14,533 nucleotides of DNA from Verrucomicrobiota bacterium (GTDB lineage Bacteria > Verrucomicrobiota > Verrucomicrobiia > Chthoniobacterales > UBA10450): positions 1 through 14,533 of the forward strand of contig QHNU01000052.1 in assembly GCA_003218525.1 (NCBI GenBank), given 5' to 3'. Numbering within the stretch: position 1 is the stretch's first letter; each line of letters opens with the position of its first letter. Position numbers and translations under genes: made by a program. Positions 1 through 7,333 of this stretch are shown one piece after another. The notes beneath the pieces are model-generated. The model was not told where the DNA came from and did not search any database. It saw only the letters and a program-made list of their open reading frames with translations.

Positions 1-1
1 C

Positions 2-751
2 GCCCAGCCGGCGAAGCTTGCGCCCGACCAAATGGCGAAAGCTGCGCGCACCGATACGATCACGATACCAACGCCGGGAGAACTTTTTGCCGCCCTGCAA
101 AAACCGAGCAAACCAAATTGGACCGGGGCCTATCGCGGACCGATTCCCACGACTTATAAAAGTCGCGCTCAGCTCGCACTTAACCTGGGAGGGTTGATCG
201 CAGACGGATTCATCGCCGTTGCAGCGCAGGACAGCCAGCAGGTGAAGAACATTGGCTCAGATGTGATCAAGATGGCCAAGGCGCTGGGAGTAAGCCAAAA
301 CGTGCTCAGCCGCGGCAATAGCATCAATGATTTTGCCGAAACCAATCAGTGGGGTTCGCTCCAGGAGGAGCTTGAGGCGACACAGAACGAGGTGAAAAAC
401 TCGATGCAATCGCATAGCGATCAAGACCTCGTCATCCTGGTGAGTATCGGCGGCTGGATCCGCGGCACCCAAGTGGTCAGCGGATCGGTAGCGGCGAACT
501 ATGACGAGCGGAGCGCAAAGGTGTTGCGACAGCCGGCGCTGGTTAATTTCATTCACGCGAAACTCAATGATGTGTCGCCCCAACTCCGCGATGATCCGCT
601 AGTGAAGAACGTCAGCGATCAACTCACGACCCTTGAGAAGCTCGTTGCCTTCCCACGCGGCAAAGTGCCGAGCATTGAGGAGGTCAGAAAGGTAAACGGC
701 GTCGTAACCGAATTGATGCGCGAAATTCAAACCAAAACCGATGCGAGATGA
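2..751 (+). CDS. 5'-truncated hypothetical protein, helix-rich, probably envelope-associated
   Basis: I do not recognise a family. The frame is open from the first bases of the window, so the gene most likely begins upstream. The first internal ATG is at 32, but the ten codons before it (AQPAKLAPDQ) read like a continuing Ala/Pro-rich linker and no Shine-Dalgarno sequence precedes that ATG. About 250 residues are visible. The body looks mostly alpha-helical, with an Ala/Gly/Leu-rich patch near LGGLIADGFIAVAAQD, a hydrophobic stretch near DLVILVSIGGWIRG and a charged helical C-terminus. No cysteines or catalytic motifs stand out. Its TGA overlaps the ATG of the next gene (ATGA at 748-751), so the two are probably translated together. 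Because the neighbour is secreted and the next gene is a lipoprotein, I infer an envelope role, but only from context. An alternative is a cytoplasmic protein starting at 32. Confidence 0.7.
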   Translation, partial: AQPAKLAPDQMAKAARTDTITIPTPGELFAALQKPSKPNWTGAYRGPIPTTYKSRAQLALNLGGLIADGFIAVAAQDSQQVKNIGSDVIKMAKALGVSQNVLSRGNSINDFAETNQWGSLQEELEATQNEVKNSMQSHSDQDLVILVSIGGWIRGTQVVSGSVAANYDERSAKVLRQPALVNFIHAKLNDVSPQLRDDPLVKNVSDQLTTLEKLVAFPRGKVPSIEEVRKVNGVVTELMREIQTKTDAR

Positions 752-1176
752 AACGCGCGTTTGCCATCGCGTTTTTCATCCTTGCTGGGGCAGGTTTCGC
801 CTTCGCTGAAACGGATGCCGAAATTGATGCGCGCCGGAATGCGCTCGATGTGGCCGGCGCATTTACAAACGATGGCTTCAACCTTCGCGATGGCCATTGG
901 TGTGGCACGCTTAAACCAGCTGACCGATCCTTAATCGCAGTCAATCTTTTCGCGGGAAATCAATATTGGTTTTCCGTTGGTACGACCGATCCGGCGAAGA
1001 AGATCGCGGTTAACGTTTATGATGAATCGGGCAGACTCCTGACCGTTGAACATTACGATGGAGGAGATCGAGCTGCCGCCGGATATTCGCCGTCCGATAG
1101 TGGTCAGTATTTCGTTTCCATTGACCTGCTGGATGGTAACGCAAGCAGTTTTTGCCTGATCTATTCTTATAAGTAA
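748..1176 (+). CDS. Small secreted hypothetical protein with signal peptide (PPC-like beta fold possible)
   Basis: The 142-residue product starts with a textbook Sec signal peptide: MKR, a hydrophobic core (AFAIAFFILAGAGFAF) and a likely cut after AFA at residue 20. The mature part is about 122 residues and looks beta-rich. The pattern around residues 75-130 (NVYDESGRLL, then SPSDSGQYFVSI) resembles small beta-sandwich domains such as pre-peptidase C-terminal (PPC) domains. That resemblance is by eye only. Cys52 (HWCG) and Cys136 (SFCLIY) are the only mature cysteines and could form a disulfide in the periplasm. The start is set by the ATGA overlap with the preceding gene, which indicates coupled expression. 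No enzymatic motif is visible, and I would call it an exported protein of unknown function. Confidence 0.75.
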   Translation: MKRAFAIAFFILAGAGFAFAETDAEIDARRNALDVAGAFTNDGFNLRDGHWCGTLKPADRSLIAVNLFAGNQYWFSVGTTDPAKKIAVNVYDESGRLLTVEHYDGGDRAAAGYSPSDSGQYFVSIDLLDGNASSFCLIYSYK

Positions 1177-1202
1177 GTTCCAAGTGAGGAACAGGATAAG
1201 CT

Positions 1203-1682
1203 ATGGGAGTCCTCCGTATGAGAGCATTGCGCCCGGTGTCGTATGGCATCGTGCTGATCGCGCCCGGGCTAATTGCAGCCTGCGCGAACTCCACTACATC
1301 GCTTGCCGTTAACAGCGGCAAATACTACGCGGTAAGCGCAGCACGAGCCGCATTCTATCGTTACGGGCCACAACAAGGAAATGGACCCGATCAGAAGCTT
1401 CCCCACGACACCCTGGTTACCCTGATTCAACCAACATTCGGTTATTGCAAGGTGCAGCTAATGAGCGGGGAGCAAGGTTATGTCGCCAGCGAAGACATTC
1501 ATCCCGCCTCGGCGCAACTGGTTGCCGCCGCTACAACCAAACCGTCCGTCACCCCAACTAACCGCGCTTCAAGGTCCCGCCTCAATCCAAACGACCCGCG
1601 TTTGACAACGCCCCCCGAGCCGCTACCCCTTGATCTGCCAGAACCAACTCCGATTCCGGAAACGCAATCCTCGCCGCACTAA
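1203..1682 (+). CDS. Lipoprotein with SH3-like (SH3b) domain and proline-rich tail
   Basis: The 159-residue product has a lipoprotein signal peptide. A hydrophobic stretch at 12-24 is followed by the lipobox IAAC with the lipidated Cys at residue 27. Residues about 40-102 look like a bacterial SH3-like domain: a Tyr-rich start (KYYAVSA), a region VTLIQPTFGYCKVQL and the typical turn GEQGYVASEDI. Such domains usually bind peptidoglycan or peptide ligands in the envelope. The C-terminal 25 or so residues are Pro/Glu-rich and probably disordered. A purine stretch (GAGGA, 1186-1190) lies 12 bases before the ATG at 1203. A second ATG at 1218 would also keep the lipobox, so the start is uncertain by five codons. 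The 26-base gap to the preceding gene suggests one transcript. The function is unknown beyond an inferred envelope-anchored ligand-binding role. Confidence 0.75.
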   Translation: MGVLRMRALRPVSYGIVLIAPGLIAACANSTTSLAVNSGKYYAVSAARAAFYRYGPQQGNGPDQKLPHDTLVTLIQPTFGYCKVQLMSGEQGYVASEDIHPASAQLVAAATTKPSVTPTNRASRSRLNPNDPRLTTPPEPLPLDLPEPTPIPETQSSPH

Positions 1683-1709
1683 AGAAAGCGGACTCATTTC
1701 ATCCCGCGC

Positions 1710-1739
1710 TCGACAATCCCAAACCGGTGCCGCTTTAAT
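1710..1739 (+). promoter_or_regulatory. Candidate sigma70-type promoter for the acylphosphatase-ABC operon
   Basis: TCGACA at 1710-1715 matches five of six bases of the -35 consensus. TTTAAT at 1734-1739 matches five of six bases of the -10 consensus, with an 18-base spacer. It lies in the only non-coding stretch (1683-1754) between the lipoprotein gene and the acylphosphatase gene. A start of transcription about seven bases downstream would leave a leader of under ten bases before the ATG at 1755, close to leaderless. This is a motif match only. Confidence 0.4.
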
Positions 1740-1754
1740 ACGCGCCGGATCGTC

Positions 1755-2027
1755 ATGAGATCGGTGCAGGTTTTCTATGAAGGGCGAGTGCAAGGCGTCG
1801 GCTTTCGTTACTCCATTAGGCAGATCGCGAAAGGCTTCAGCGTTACCGGTTGGGTTCGCAACCTCGACGACGGCCGCGTTGAAATGCAAGTGAGCGCGGA
1901 GCCGGAGGAGTTGCGCGCGTTTCTCGATGCGGTCCACGCGAGCGAGCTGCGGCCTCTGATCAAAAAAGAAAGCGAAATCGATTTGGCAGTGCCGCCCAGC
2001 ACGCGCGGTTTTGAGATTCGGGCATGA
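1755..2027 (+). CDS. acyP: Acylphosphatase
   Basis: This enzyme hydrolyses the carboxyl-phosphate bond of acyl phosphates such as acetyl-phosphate, giving the acid plus phosphate in the cytoplasm. The 90-residue length is typical of the family. Both signatures are present: GRVQGVGFRYS at residues 10-20, holding the phosphate-binding loop and catalytic Arg18, and GWVRNLDDGRVE at 32-43, holding catalytic Asn36. The C-terminus (RGFEIRA) also fits the usual final strand. It is the first gene after a candidate promoter. Its TGA overlaps the ATG of the ABC ATPase gene (ATGA at 2024-2027), so the two are co-translated. The functional link to the exporter is not obvious; acylphosphatases are commonly carried as housekeeping genes in unrelated operons. 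Confidence 0.95.
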   Translation: MRSVQVFYEGRVQGVGFRYSIRQIAKGFSVTGWVRNLDDGRVEMQVSAEPEELRAFLDAVHASELRPLIKKESEIDLAVPPSTRGFEIRA

Positions 2028-2875
2028 CGCACACCGCCATACACATCTCACGCGTCACCAAAGTGTATCGAACGCCTTTTCGCCGCCAGGCTACTGTCGC
2101 CCTGCGCGATTTGAACCTGGAGATCGCGCCAGGGGAAGTTTATGGCCTGCTCGGCCCCAACGGTTCCGGAAAAAGTACGACACTAAAAATCATTCTCGGT
2201 CTGATCTCGCCGACCCGCGGAAGCGTCACCATTTTTGGGCGAGATAACTCGGTCGTCGCCGCACGCCGCGAAATCGGATTTCTTCCTGAGAACGCTTATT
2301 TCCACAAATTTCTCACAGGCGCAGAAACATTGCGATTCCACGCAAAGCTCTGTGGATTGAGCAAAAGCAAAACGACGGCCCGTATTAACGAATTGCTCGC
2401 CGCAGTTGGACTGACAGATGCGGGGGACGCCCGGCTCAGCACTTACTCCAAAGGGATGCTCCAGCGCATTGGTCTCGCCCAAGCCCTCATTCACGATCCC
2501 AAACTCCTTGTGCTCGACGAACCAACCGCGGGCGTTGATCCCGCCGGATCGCGCGACATTCAAGAGCTGATCGCATCACTGAAAAATCGCGGCACCACTG
2601 TTTTGCTCTCCTCCCACCTCCTCACTCAGGTCCAGGAGGTCTGTGATCGCGTTGGTATTTTGCACCGCGGCCGCTTAATGAGAGAAGGACAGCTGCAAAG
2701 TCTGCTTGGTATTGAGAATCAAACAGAACTCATCCTCGAGAACGCATCGCCTGACCTGTTGGATGGGTTGGAACAGCAGATCGCATCAACAAGCGCGCGA
2801 TTGATCGTGCGACGTAAACCGCAGGCTTCGCTCGAGCAGCTGTTTCTGAAAGTGACGGAATCGACCGAAGAATGA
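2024..2875 (+). CDS. ABC-2 type transporter, ATP-binding subunit
   Basis: This 283-residue cytoplasmic ATPase powers the membrane permease encoded next. All nucleotide-binding motifs are in order: Walker A GPNGSGKS at 44-51, Q-loop region GFLPE at 85-89, signature YSKGMLQR at 141-148, Walker B LLVLDE at 161-166, D-loop AGVDP and switch His198 in LLSSHLL. The Q-loop position carries Glu89 rather than Gln, and the signature is SKG rather than SGG. From memory, both variants are common in ABC-2 exporters of the CcmA/NatA class. The C-terminal 70 residues form the usual accessory domain. The gene overlaps both neighbours by ATGA (2024-2027 and 2872-2875), so ATPase and permease should be made in fixed ratio. 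The substrate cannot be read from the sequence. Confidence 0.95.
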   Translation: MTHTAIHISRVTKVYRTPFRRQATVALRDLNLEIAPGEVYGLLGPNGSGKSTTLKIILGLISPTRGSVTIFGRDNSVVAARREIGFLPENAYFHKFLTGAETLRFHAKLCGLSKSKTTARINELLAAVGLTDAGDARLSTYSKGMLQRIGLAQALIHDPKLLVLDEPTAGVDPAGSRDIQELIASLKNRGTTVLLSSHLLTQVQEVCDRVGILHRGRLMREGQLQSLLGIENQTELILENASPDLLDGLEQQIASTSARLIVRRKPQASLEQLFLKVTESTEE

Positions 2876-3741
2876 TCACTTCGTTGCGCCGTATCCGAGC
2901 CATCGCCGGCACGACATTGATCGAACTGGCCCGTCTCCGCGTATTCTATGTCTTGGTGCTTTTCGCTCTTGTCCTTATCGTCAGCTCCACCTTCCTTGCT
3001 CGAATTTCATTTCAACAAGAGCTGCAAGTCACCAAAGACATTTCCCTCGGCGCAATCAATTTTTTTCTGAGTTTACTCGCAATTGTGGCAACAGCTCAGT
3101 TGCTACCGCGCGATATTGAGGACCGGGTTGTTTACAGTGTCCTCGCAAAACCGGTACCACGGTTCGAGTATATTCTGGGAAAATTTCTCGGTGTGGTCGG
3201 GCTTCTAGCTATTTCGCTAGCCGCCATGAGCGTGCTTTGTCTCGTCGTGCTCCATCTGCGCGAACAATCAGCTTTACACGAGGTGAATCGGCAGATCGAG
3301 CAATTGGCGCCCGACCAGCTCTCGTCAACCGTACGGGTGATTCACACCGCGGGCGTTAATCGCGATTTAATCGCCGCCCTCGTGCTTGTTCTCGCCAAAT
3401 CCGCCATCCTCGCCGCAACCACTCTGTGCATTTCCGCTTTCGCAACCTCAAACATTTTTACTATTACGGCCATGGCGATGGTTTATCTCATTGGCCATCT
3501 CGAATCGATCGCGCGTGAGTATTGGCTGCAGGAGCATGTTGCTGGTTGGCCTAAGCGAACTTTCCTCGCCCTGGTCGCGTTCATCTTTCCTGATTTGCAG
3601 GCCTTTAACCTCAGCGACCAGGTTATCGGTGGAGTTCCGATTCCCGCTCACCTGATTGAGCAACTGCTCGGGCTCGCCGCCTTCTATATTGTCAGCTACA
3701 TCTTGCTCGCAACCGCCATTTTTTATCAACGAGAGTTATGA
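2872..3741 (+). CDS. ABC-2 type transporter, permease subunit
   Basis: The 289-residue product is an integral inner-membrane protein with about six hydrophobic segments, near residues 25-43, 59-78, 105-129, 166-190, 193-209 and 261-286. Between the second and third, the sequence RDIEDRVVYSVLAKPVPR is the cytoplasmic coupling region typical of ABC-2 permeases, in the style of 'leave the old element, change to KPVSR'. A hydrophilic loop (about 130-165) follows the third segment. It overlaps the ATPase gene upstream and the TPR-like gene downstream, both by ATGA, so the three are almost certainly one functional unit. With the ATPase it should form a 2+2 exporter. The transported molecule is unknown; the glycosyltransferase downstream makes an envelope substrate conceivable, but that is speculation. 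Confidence 0.9.
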   Translation: MITSLRRIRAIAGTTLIELARLRVFYVLVLFALVLIVSSTFLARISFQQELQVTKDISLGAINFFLSLLAIVATAQLLPRDIEDRVVYSVLAKPVPRFEYILGKFLGVVGLLAISLAAMSVLCLVVLHLREQSALHEVNRQIEQLAPDQLSSTVRVIHTAGVNRDLIAALVLVLAKSAILAATTLCISAFATSNIFTITAMAMVYLIGHLESIAREYWLQEHVAGWPKRTFLALVAFIFPDLQAFNLSDQVIGGVPIPAHLIEQLLGLAAFYIVSYILLATAIFYQREL

Positions 3742-4481
3742 AAGCGATCGCTGCGTTTATTCTGGTCGCTGCGGGACTGGCGCCCCTGAAGTGGAAATTC
3801 GAGAGAAGTATCGATGCCAATCACCTCTCTTCTGATGTCCTGCATCATGCCATTGATTTGCGCGAACGCGTTGGCCAAACGGCGTTCATCGCTATCCTCG
3901 GTGGTTTTCGCTCTGTGGTCGCGGACTTACTCTTTATCGATGGGCACTTCGCGTGGGAACGGGTGGATTGGTCCCACCTCCTCCTACGTTTGCGGCAGGT
4001 CACGATGCTGCAGCCGCATGTCACGATGTTTTGGGATGTGGCGGGGTGGCACATGGCGTGGAACGCGAGCACTGCGGCCTTGAACGACACCTCCTTGTCG
4101 GTGGCCGCACGGAGGCGTTTACAACGCGAATATATCGAACTGGGAAGAGATTTTCTGGAGCGCGGCGTCGCCAACAATCCGAAAAACCCGAAGCTTTACG
4201 AAGCGCTGGCACGTTTGTACCGCGACAAGTTGAATGATCATGCGCGGGCATCGGAGAATTTTCTGAGAGCATCGCGGCTGCCCGGCTGCGCCGCTTATGA
4301 CGAACGTTCTGCCGCCTACGAACTCTCCTATTGCGAAGGACGGGAGCACGAAGCTTATGATTATCTGCGCGCTTTGTACGATCGCGGCGAGAAGGAGCGG
4401 CTTCCGACATTGATCGCGCGACTCCGCCATTTGGAAGAGAAGCTGAATATTTCGCCGACCACCAGGATTCCCGCAAAGTAA
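3738..4481 (+). CDS. Membrane-anchored TPR-like protein, ABC-exporter associated
   Basis: The 247-residue product begins with a short hydrophobic segment (KAIAAFILVAAGLAPL, residues 2-17) that acts as a signal anchor or uncleaved signal. The rest is hydrophilic and helical. Residues about 120-230 show TPR-like helix pairs: YIELGRDFLERGVANNPKNP, then LYEALARLYRDKLNDHARA and AYELSYCEGREHEAYDYLRA. The Asn-Pro between helices is typical. A conserved-looking block of aromatics lies around DGHFAWERVDWSHLL and MFWDVAGWHMAWN (about 68-108). From memory, similar proteins sit beside ABC-2 exporters in Verrucomicrobiota, but I cannot confirm this. The ATGA overlap with the permease gene (3738-3741) makes it a likely partner of the exporter, perhaps an assembly or docking subunit facing the periplasm. 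The specific function is unknown. Confidence 0.75.
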   Translation: MKAIAAFILVAAGLAPLKWKFERSIDANHLSSDVLHHAIDLRERVGQTAFIAILGGFRSVVADLLFIDGHFAWERVDWSHLLLRLRQVTMLQPHVTMFWDVAGWHMAWNASTAALNDTSLSVAARRRLQREYIELGRDFLERGVANNPKNPKLYEALARLYRDKLNDHARASENFLRASRLPGCAAYDERSAAYELSYCEGREHEAYDYLRALYDRGEKERLPTLIARLRHLEEKLNISPTTRIPAK

Positions 4482-4485
4482 ACGG

Positions 4486-5208
4486 ATGCGATTTGCGGTT
4501 CTCAGCGACATCCACGGCAATCTGGAGGCGCTCCAAGCCGTGCTCGTGGATGCTCGCCAGCATCATTGCACCCATTTCGTCTGCCTTGGTGACATTGTCG
4601 GTTACAATGCCGATCCCAGCGCTTGTCTCCGGATTGTGCGTGAACTCGATTGCCCAACAGTAAAGGGAAATCACGATGAACAGGCCTCATTGAGCGACTC
4701 GTCAGTCGATTTCAATGAAATGGCGGAGCAGGCGATCATGTGGACACGTGCGCAACTGAGTGAAGAGGACCGGACGTGGTTGAGCCGTCTGCCCTTGCAA
4801 CAATTGGTGCACGATTTCACCATCGTCCACGCCACCCTCGATATGCCCGCAGACTGGGGCTATGTCTTCACGAGAGCTGAAGCAATGGCTAGTTTCGCTT
4901 ATCAACAAACTACTCTCTGCTTCTTCGGCCATACCCATGTTCAGGGCGCGTTTGTCCGAAATACCGAGGTAACGCCCACTCTGCGTGATAAAATCCGGAT
5001 CGACTTAGGCAAACAATACTTCGTCAATGCTGGCAGTGTCGGTCAGCCACGAGACGGAGACTGGCGCGCCGCCTATTGCATTTATTTCCCAGACGACAAT
5101 TTAGTCGAACAACGCCGTGTGGCCTACGAGATTGACCGTACCCGCAAAAAAGTTCTAGCCGCTGGACTGCCCCGTTTGCTTGCCGACCGGCTCGTTCTCG
5201 GCCGCTGA
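4486..5208 (+). CDS. Calcineurin-like metallophosphoesterase (YfcE/diadenosine-tetraphosphatase-like)
   Basis: The 240-residue cytoplasmic enzyme has the full set of two-metal phosphoesterase motifs: DIHGN at residues 8-12, GDIVGYN at 35-41, GNHDE at 61-65, His115 in VHATL and GHTH at 148-151. These residues bind two divalent metals and hydrolyse phosphomonoesters, phosphodiesters or dinucleoside polyphosphates. The GDIVGYN(A)DP form is shared with bacterial YfcE-like and serine/threonine-phosphatase-like members; the substrate cannot be deduced. It starts four bases after the TPR-like gene and no Shine-Dalgarno sequence is visible. The motif-bearing N-terminus (MRFAVLSDIHGN) leaves little doubt about the start. 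The gene may simply ride in the operon. Confidence 0.92.
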   Translation: MRFAVLSDIHGNLEALQAVLVDARQHHCTHFVCLGDIVGYNADPSACLRIVRELDCPTVKGNHDEQASLSDSSVDFNEMAEQAIMWTRAQLSEEDRTWLSRLPLQQLVHDFTIVHATLDMPADWGYVFTRAEAMASFAYQQTTLCFFGHTHVQGAFVRNTEVTPTLRDKIRIDLGKQYFVNAGSVGQPRDGDWRAAYCIYFPDDNLVEQRRVAYEIDRTRKKVLAAGLPRLLADRLVLGR

Positions 5209-5218
5209 TTTTCCCGCT

Positions 5219-6202
5219 ATGCCAGTCAAGATTCTGATTATTAAGCCAAGCTCACTGGGCGATATCGTCCATACCTTGCCGGCCGTGGCGGCCATTCGCG
5301 ATGCCCAGCCCGATGCCGAGATTACCTGGGTTATTAATTCGGAGTGGGCCACGCTCCTGCGCGGTAATCCCGATGTCGATCATCTACACATTTTTCCCCG
5401 AAGCGAGTTTCGCGGATTTGGCACGCCAGTGCAGCTACTGCCCTGGATTCGGGAAACGCGTCGATTGCAGCCCGATGCGGCGATCGATTTTCAAGGATTA
5501 CTTCGAAGTGCACTCATCGCTAAGGTAAGCCGGGCTGAAAGGACTTATGGAATGAGTGATGGCCGTGAAGGCTCGCGCTTATTTTACGACAAGATCGCGC
5601 GGGTTGATCGCAATGAGCATGCCGTTGATCGATATCTGAAATTGGCGAAGGCATTCGGTGCCGGTTCGAATCAGTCCTTCCGGTTTCCAATTCCGTCAGG
5701 CGATGCCCTCCCGCGCTTCGACCCGTTCCCTGGTTTCGTTGTTCTGCACCCGCACGCCCGGGGCCGCCGCAAATCGATTTCGCCCGTGATAATCCAGGAG
5801 TTTTGTCGCGCGCTCGCGCCGACTCGCGTTGTTGTTGTCGGAAAATCGCATCGAAAATTCTCGCCGCCGGAGAACTGCGTCGAACTTACGAATCAGACAA
5901 CACTTTTGCAGCTCATTTGGCTGCTGCGCCATGCCTGCTTTGTCATCAGCATCGATAGCGGACCGATGCATATCGCCGCCGCCCTTACAACGAATCTCAT
6001 ATCCATTCATACCTGGACCGATCCACGACGTGTCGGCCCCTACAATGCGGCCGCCTTTATTTGGAAGAATGGAACGGTAATGCGCGTATCCGATATGGAT
6101 TCGGCAGATGCCTTGCGCAAGGGCCGGCCCTTTCGCCGCCAAGATGTGCCGGCAGCGGCGGATATCGCAATGAAAGTGCTTGCCCAACAGCCCGTAGTCT
6201 AG
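5219..6202 (+). CDS. Family 9 glycosyltransferase (lipopolysaccharide heptosyltransferase-like)
   Basis: The 327-residue product has the GT9 layout. The N-terminal Rossmann strand is MPVKILIIKPSSLGDIVHTLP, with the characteristic SLGDIV loop, followed by DFQGLLRSALIA near 100. The C-terminal donor-binding motif is DSGPMHIAAAL at residues 246-256. HPHARGRRKS around 175-185 matches the usual nucleotide-sugar loop. Such enzymes add ADP-heptose or similar sugars to the lipid-A core on the cytoplasmic face. The donor and acceptor here cannot be specified. ATG 5219 is preferred over an upstream TTG at 5180, because the family motif begins exactly there and the extra 13 codons would overlap the phosphoesterase gene. 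It lies 10 bases after the phosphoesterase stop. Its TAG shares the palindrome CTAG with the ispD stop on the other strand. Confidence 0.9.
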   Translation: MPVKILIIKPSSLGDIVHTLPAVAAIRDAQPDAEITWVINSEWATLLRGNPDVDHLHIFPRSEFRGFGTPVQLLPWIRETRRLQPDAAIDFQGLLRSALIAKVSRAERTYGMSDGREGSRLFYDKIARVDRNEHAVDRYLKLAKAFGAGSNQSFRFPIPSGDALPRFDPFPGFVVLHPHARGRRKSISPVIIQEFCRALAPTRVVVVGKSHRKFSPPENCVELTNQTTLLQLIWLLRHACFVISIDSGPMHIAAALTTNLISIHTWTDPRRVGPYNAAAFIWKNGTVMRVSDMDSADALRKGRPFRRQDVPAAADIAMKVLAQQPVV

Positions 6203-6873
6203 CCCTGTCCGCGCGTCCGCAGAATGAGCTCCGCAACAGCGAGATCGTTTGGGAATGTAATCTTCGGGTTGTAATCTTCCGCCTCAACGATAATCGCATG
6301 CCTCCCGGCGTGTTGGACCGCGGAAACCTCATCCGTGATCGCAAGGGAATCTTTAGCAATCCGATCATAGGCTTCCACCAGCAGGTCGCGGGAGAAAATC
6401 TGCGGTGTCTGCATGGCAAACACATTCTCCCGATCGATCGAGCCGATAACACGCTGGTTGCGGTCGGCGATTTTCAACGTTTCTCCGATGGGCGCGGCCA
6501 GGGCAGCAGCCCCGTGTTCCACCGCGGCCGCGAAGACTCGCTCAATTTCTTTTGCAGTAATCAGCGGCCGCGCCGCGTCATGGACCGCAATGAAATCCGC
6601 ATTTGAAACCGCATCCAGACCGGCGCGCACGGAATCCTGTCGCCGGTCGCCTCCGGCGATGATGGCCCGGACCTTCCGAATCTGGCCGGTCGATGCGCGT
6701 ATTGAGTCAATTCTGTTTGCGCGTCCAACGATGATGATTTCATCCACACATTTGGTGCGCTCGAATGCCCCGATCGAATGTTCGATCACCGGGCGACGTG
6801 CCAGAAGCGCGAAAAGTTTATCGAAACCGGCGCGCGTGCTGCTGCCGGCGGCGACGATGATCGCGCTCAGCAT
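6199..6873 (-). CDS. ispD: 2-C-methyl-D-erythritol 4-phosphate cytidylyltransferase
   Basis: This enzyme joins CTP and methylerythritol 4-phosphate to give CDP-methylerythritol, the third step of the MEP route to isoprenoids such as the quinone side chain. The 224-residue product carries the family's motifs: AAGSSTRAGFDKLF at 8-21 with Arg14 and Lys19 for CTP binding, GGDRRQDSVRAGL at 74-86, VHDAARPL at 97-104, TLK, AMQTPQ, ITDE and KITFPNDLAVAE near the C-terminus. The first nucleotide loop is shorter than in E. coli, a common variant. It begins three bases after the YqeY gene stop on the minus strand and is last of the fabD-yqeY-ispD set. Its stop is convergent with the glycosyltransferase gene, with no room for a terminator between them. 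Confidence 0.95.
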   Translation of the reverse strand: MLSAIIVAAGSSTRAGFDKLFALLARRPVIEHSIGAFERTKCVDEIIIVGRANRIDSIRASTGQIRKVRAIIAGGDRRQDSVRAGLDAVSNADFIAVHDAARPLITAKEIERVFAAAVEHGAAALAAPIGETLKIADRNQRVIGSIDRENVFAMQTPQIFSRDLLVEAYDRIAKDSLAITDEVSAVQHAGRHAIIVEAEDYNPKITFPNDLAVAELILRTRGQG

Positions 6874-6876
6874 GGC

Positions 6877-7332
6877 TCACGACCCGAGCTGCCGCTGCAC
6901 TTCCGCGCTCAGGGTTTTGCCATCGGCGCGCCCGGCAACTTTCTGTTGCAGTGCTTTCATCACCACACCCATCTGTGCTCGTGATGTTGCGCCTGTTTCC
7001 GCGATCGTTTCCGCGACGATACGTTTCAACTCTTCTCCACTCATCGCCTGCGGCAAATAACTGTTCAGCACTGCAATCTCGGCTCGTTCTTTTTCTGCGA
7101 GCTCGCTCCGTCCGCCTTTCTCGAAGCTCTCGATCGAATCCTGCCGCTGTTTCACCTGCTTGCGAACGACTGCTATCGCCTCTGAGTCCTCGAGCTCGCC
7201 CTCAGCCCCGGCTTTATCAATCGCGGCGTTTTTGAGCGCCGCCTTCAGCATTCGCAAGACACCGAGGCGTGCGCTGTCCTTAGCTCGCATTGCCGCGATC
7301 AGATCCTCGTCAATTCGTTTTTGCAACGCCAT
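6877..7332 (-). CDS. yqeY: GatB/YqeY domain-containing protein
   Basis: The 151-residue length and sequence match the stand-alone YqeY family. The helical N-terminus contains ALQKRIDEDLIAAMRAKD and RLGVLRMLKAALKNAAID. The middle has the family hallmark RQDSIESFEKGGRSELAEKE followed by EIAVLNSYLPQAMS. The end is a small helical bundle with TSRAQMGVVMKALQQKVAGRADG. That last part is related to the tRNA-binding tail of GatB, the amidotransferase that makes Gln-tRNA(Gln). The exact role of stand-alone YqeY is not established. It lies 40 bases downstream of fabD, with a hairpin in that gap, and three bases upstream of ispD. The start at 7332 gives the standard MALQKRI N-terminus. Confidence 0.93.
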   Translation of the reverse strand: MALQKRIDEDLIAAMRAKDSARLGVLRMLKAALKNAAIDKAGAEGELEDSEAIAVVRKQVKQRQDSIESFEKGGRSELAEKERAEIAVLNSYLPQAMSGEELKRIVAETIAETGATSRAQMGVVMKALQQKVAGRADGKTLSAEVQRQLGS

Positions 7333-7333
7333 A

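Noticed and set aside
4021..4674. 217-codon minus-strand open frame
   Set aside because: It lies opposite the TPR-like and phosphoesterase genes, is rich in Arg/Ser/Pro as expected of a shadow frame, and has no recognisable motif.
5180..5218. Upstream TTG start for the glycosyltransferase
   Set aside because: It would overlap the phosphoesterase gene and place 13 non-family residues before the conserved N-terminal strand that begins at ATG 5219.
6413..7060. 215-codon plus-strand open frame across ispD and yqeY
   Set aside because: The opposite strand encodes two clear family members over the same bases. The translation is low-complexity Ala/Arg/Ser and has no domain.
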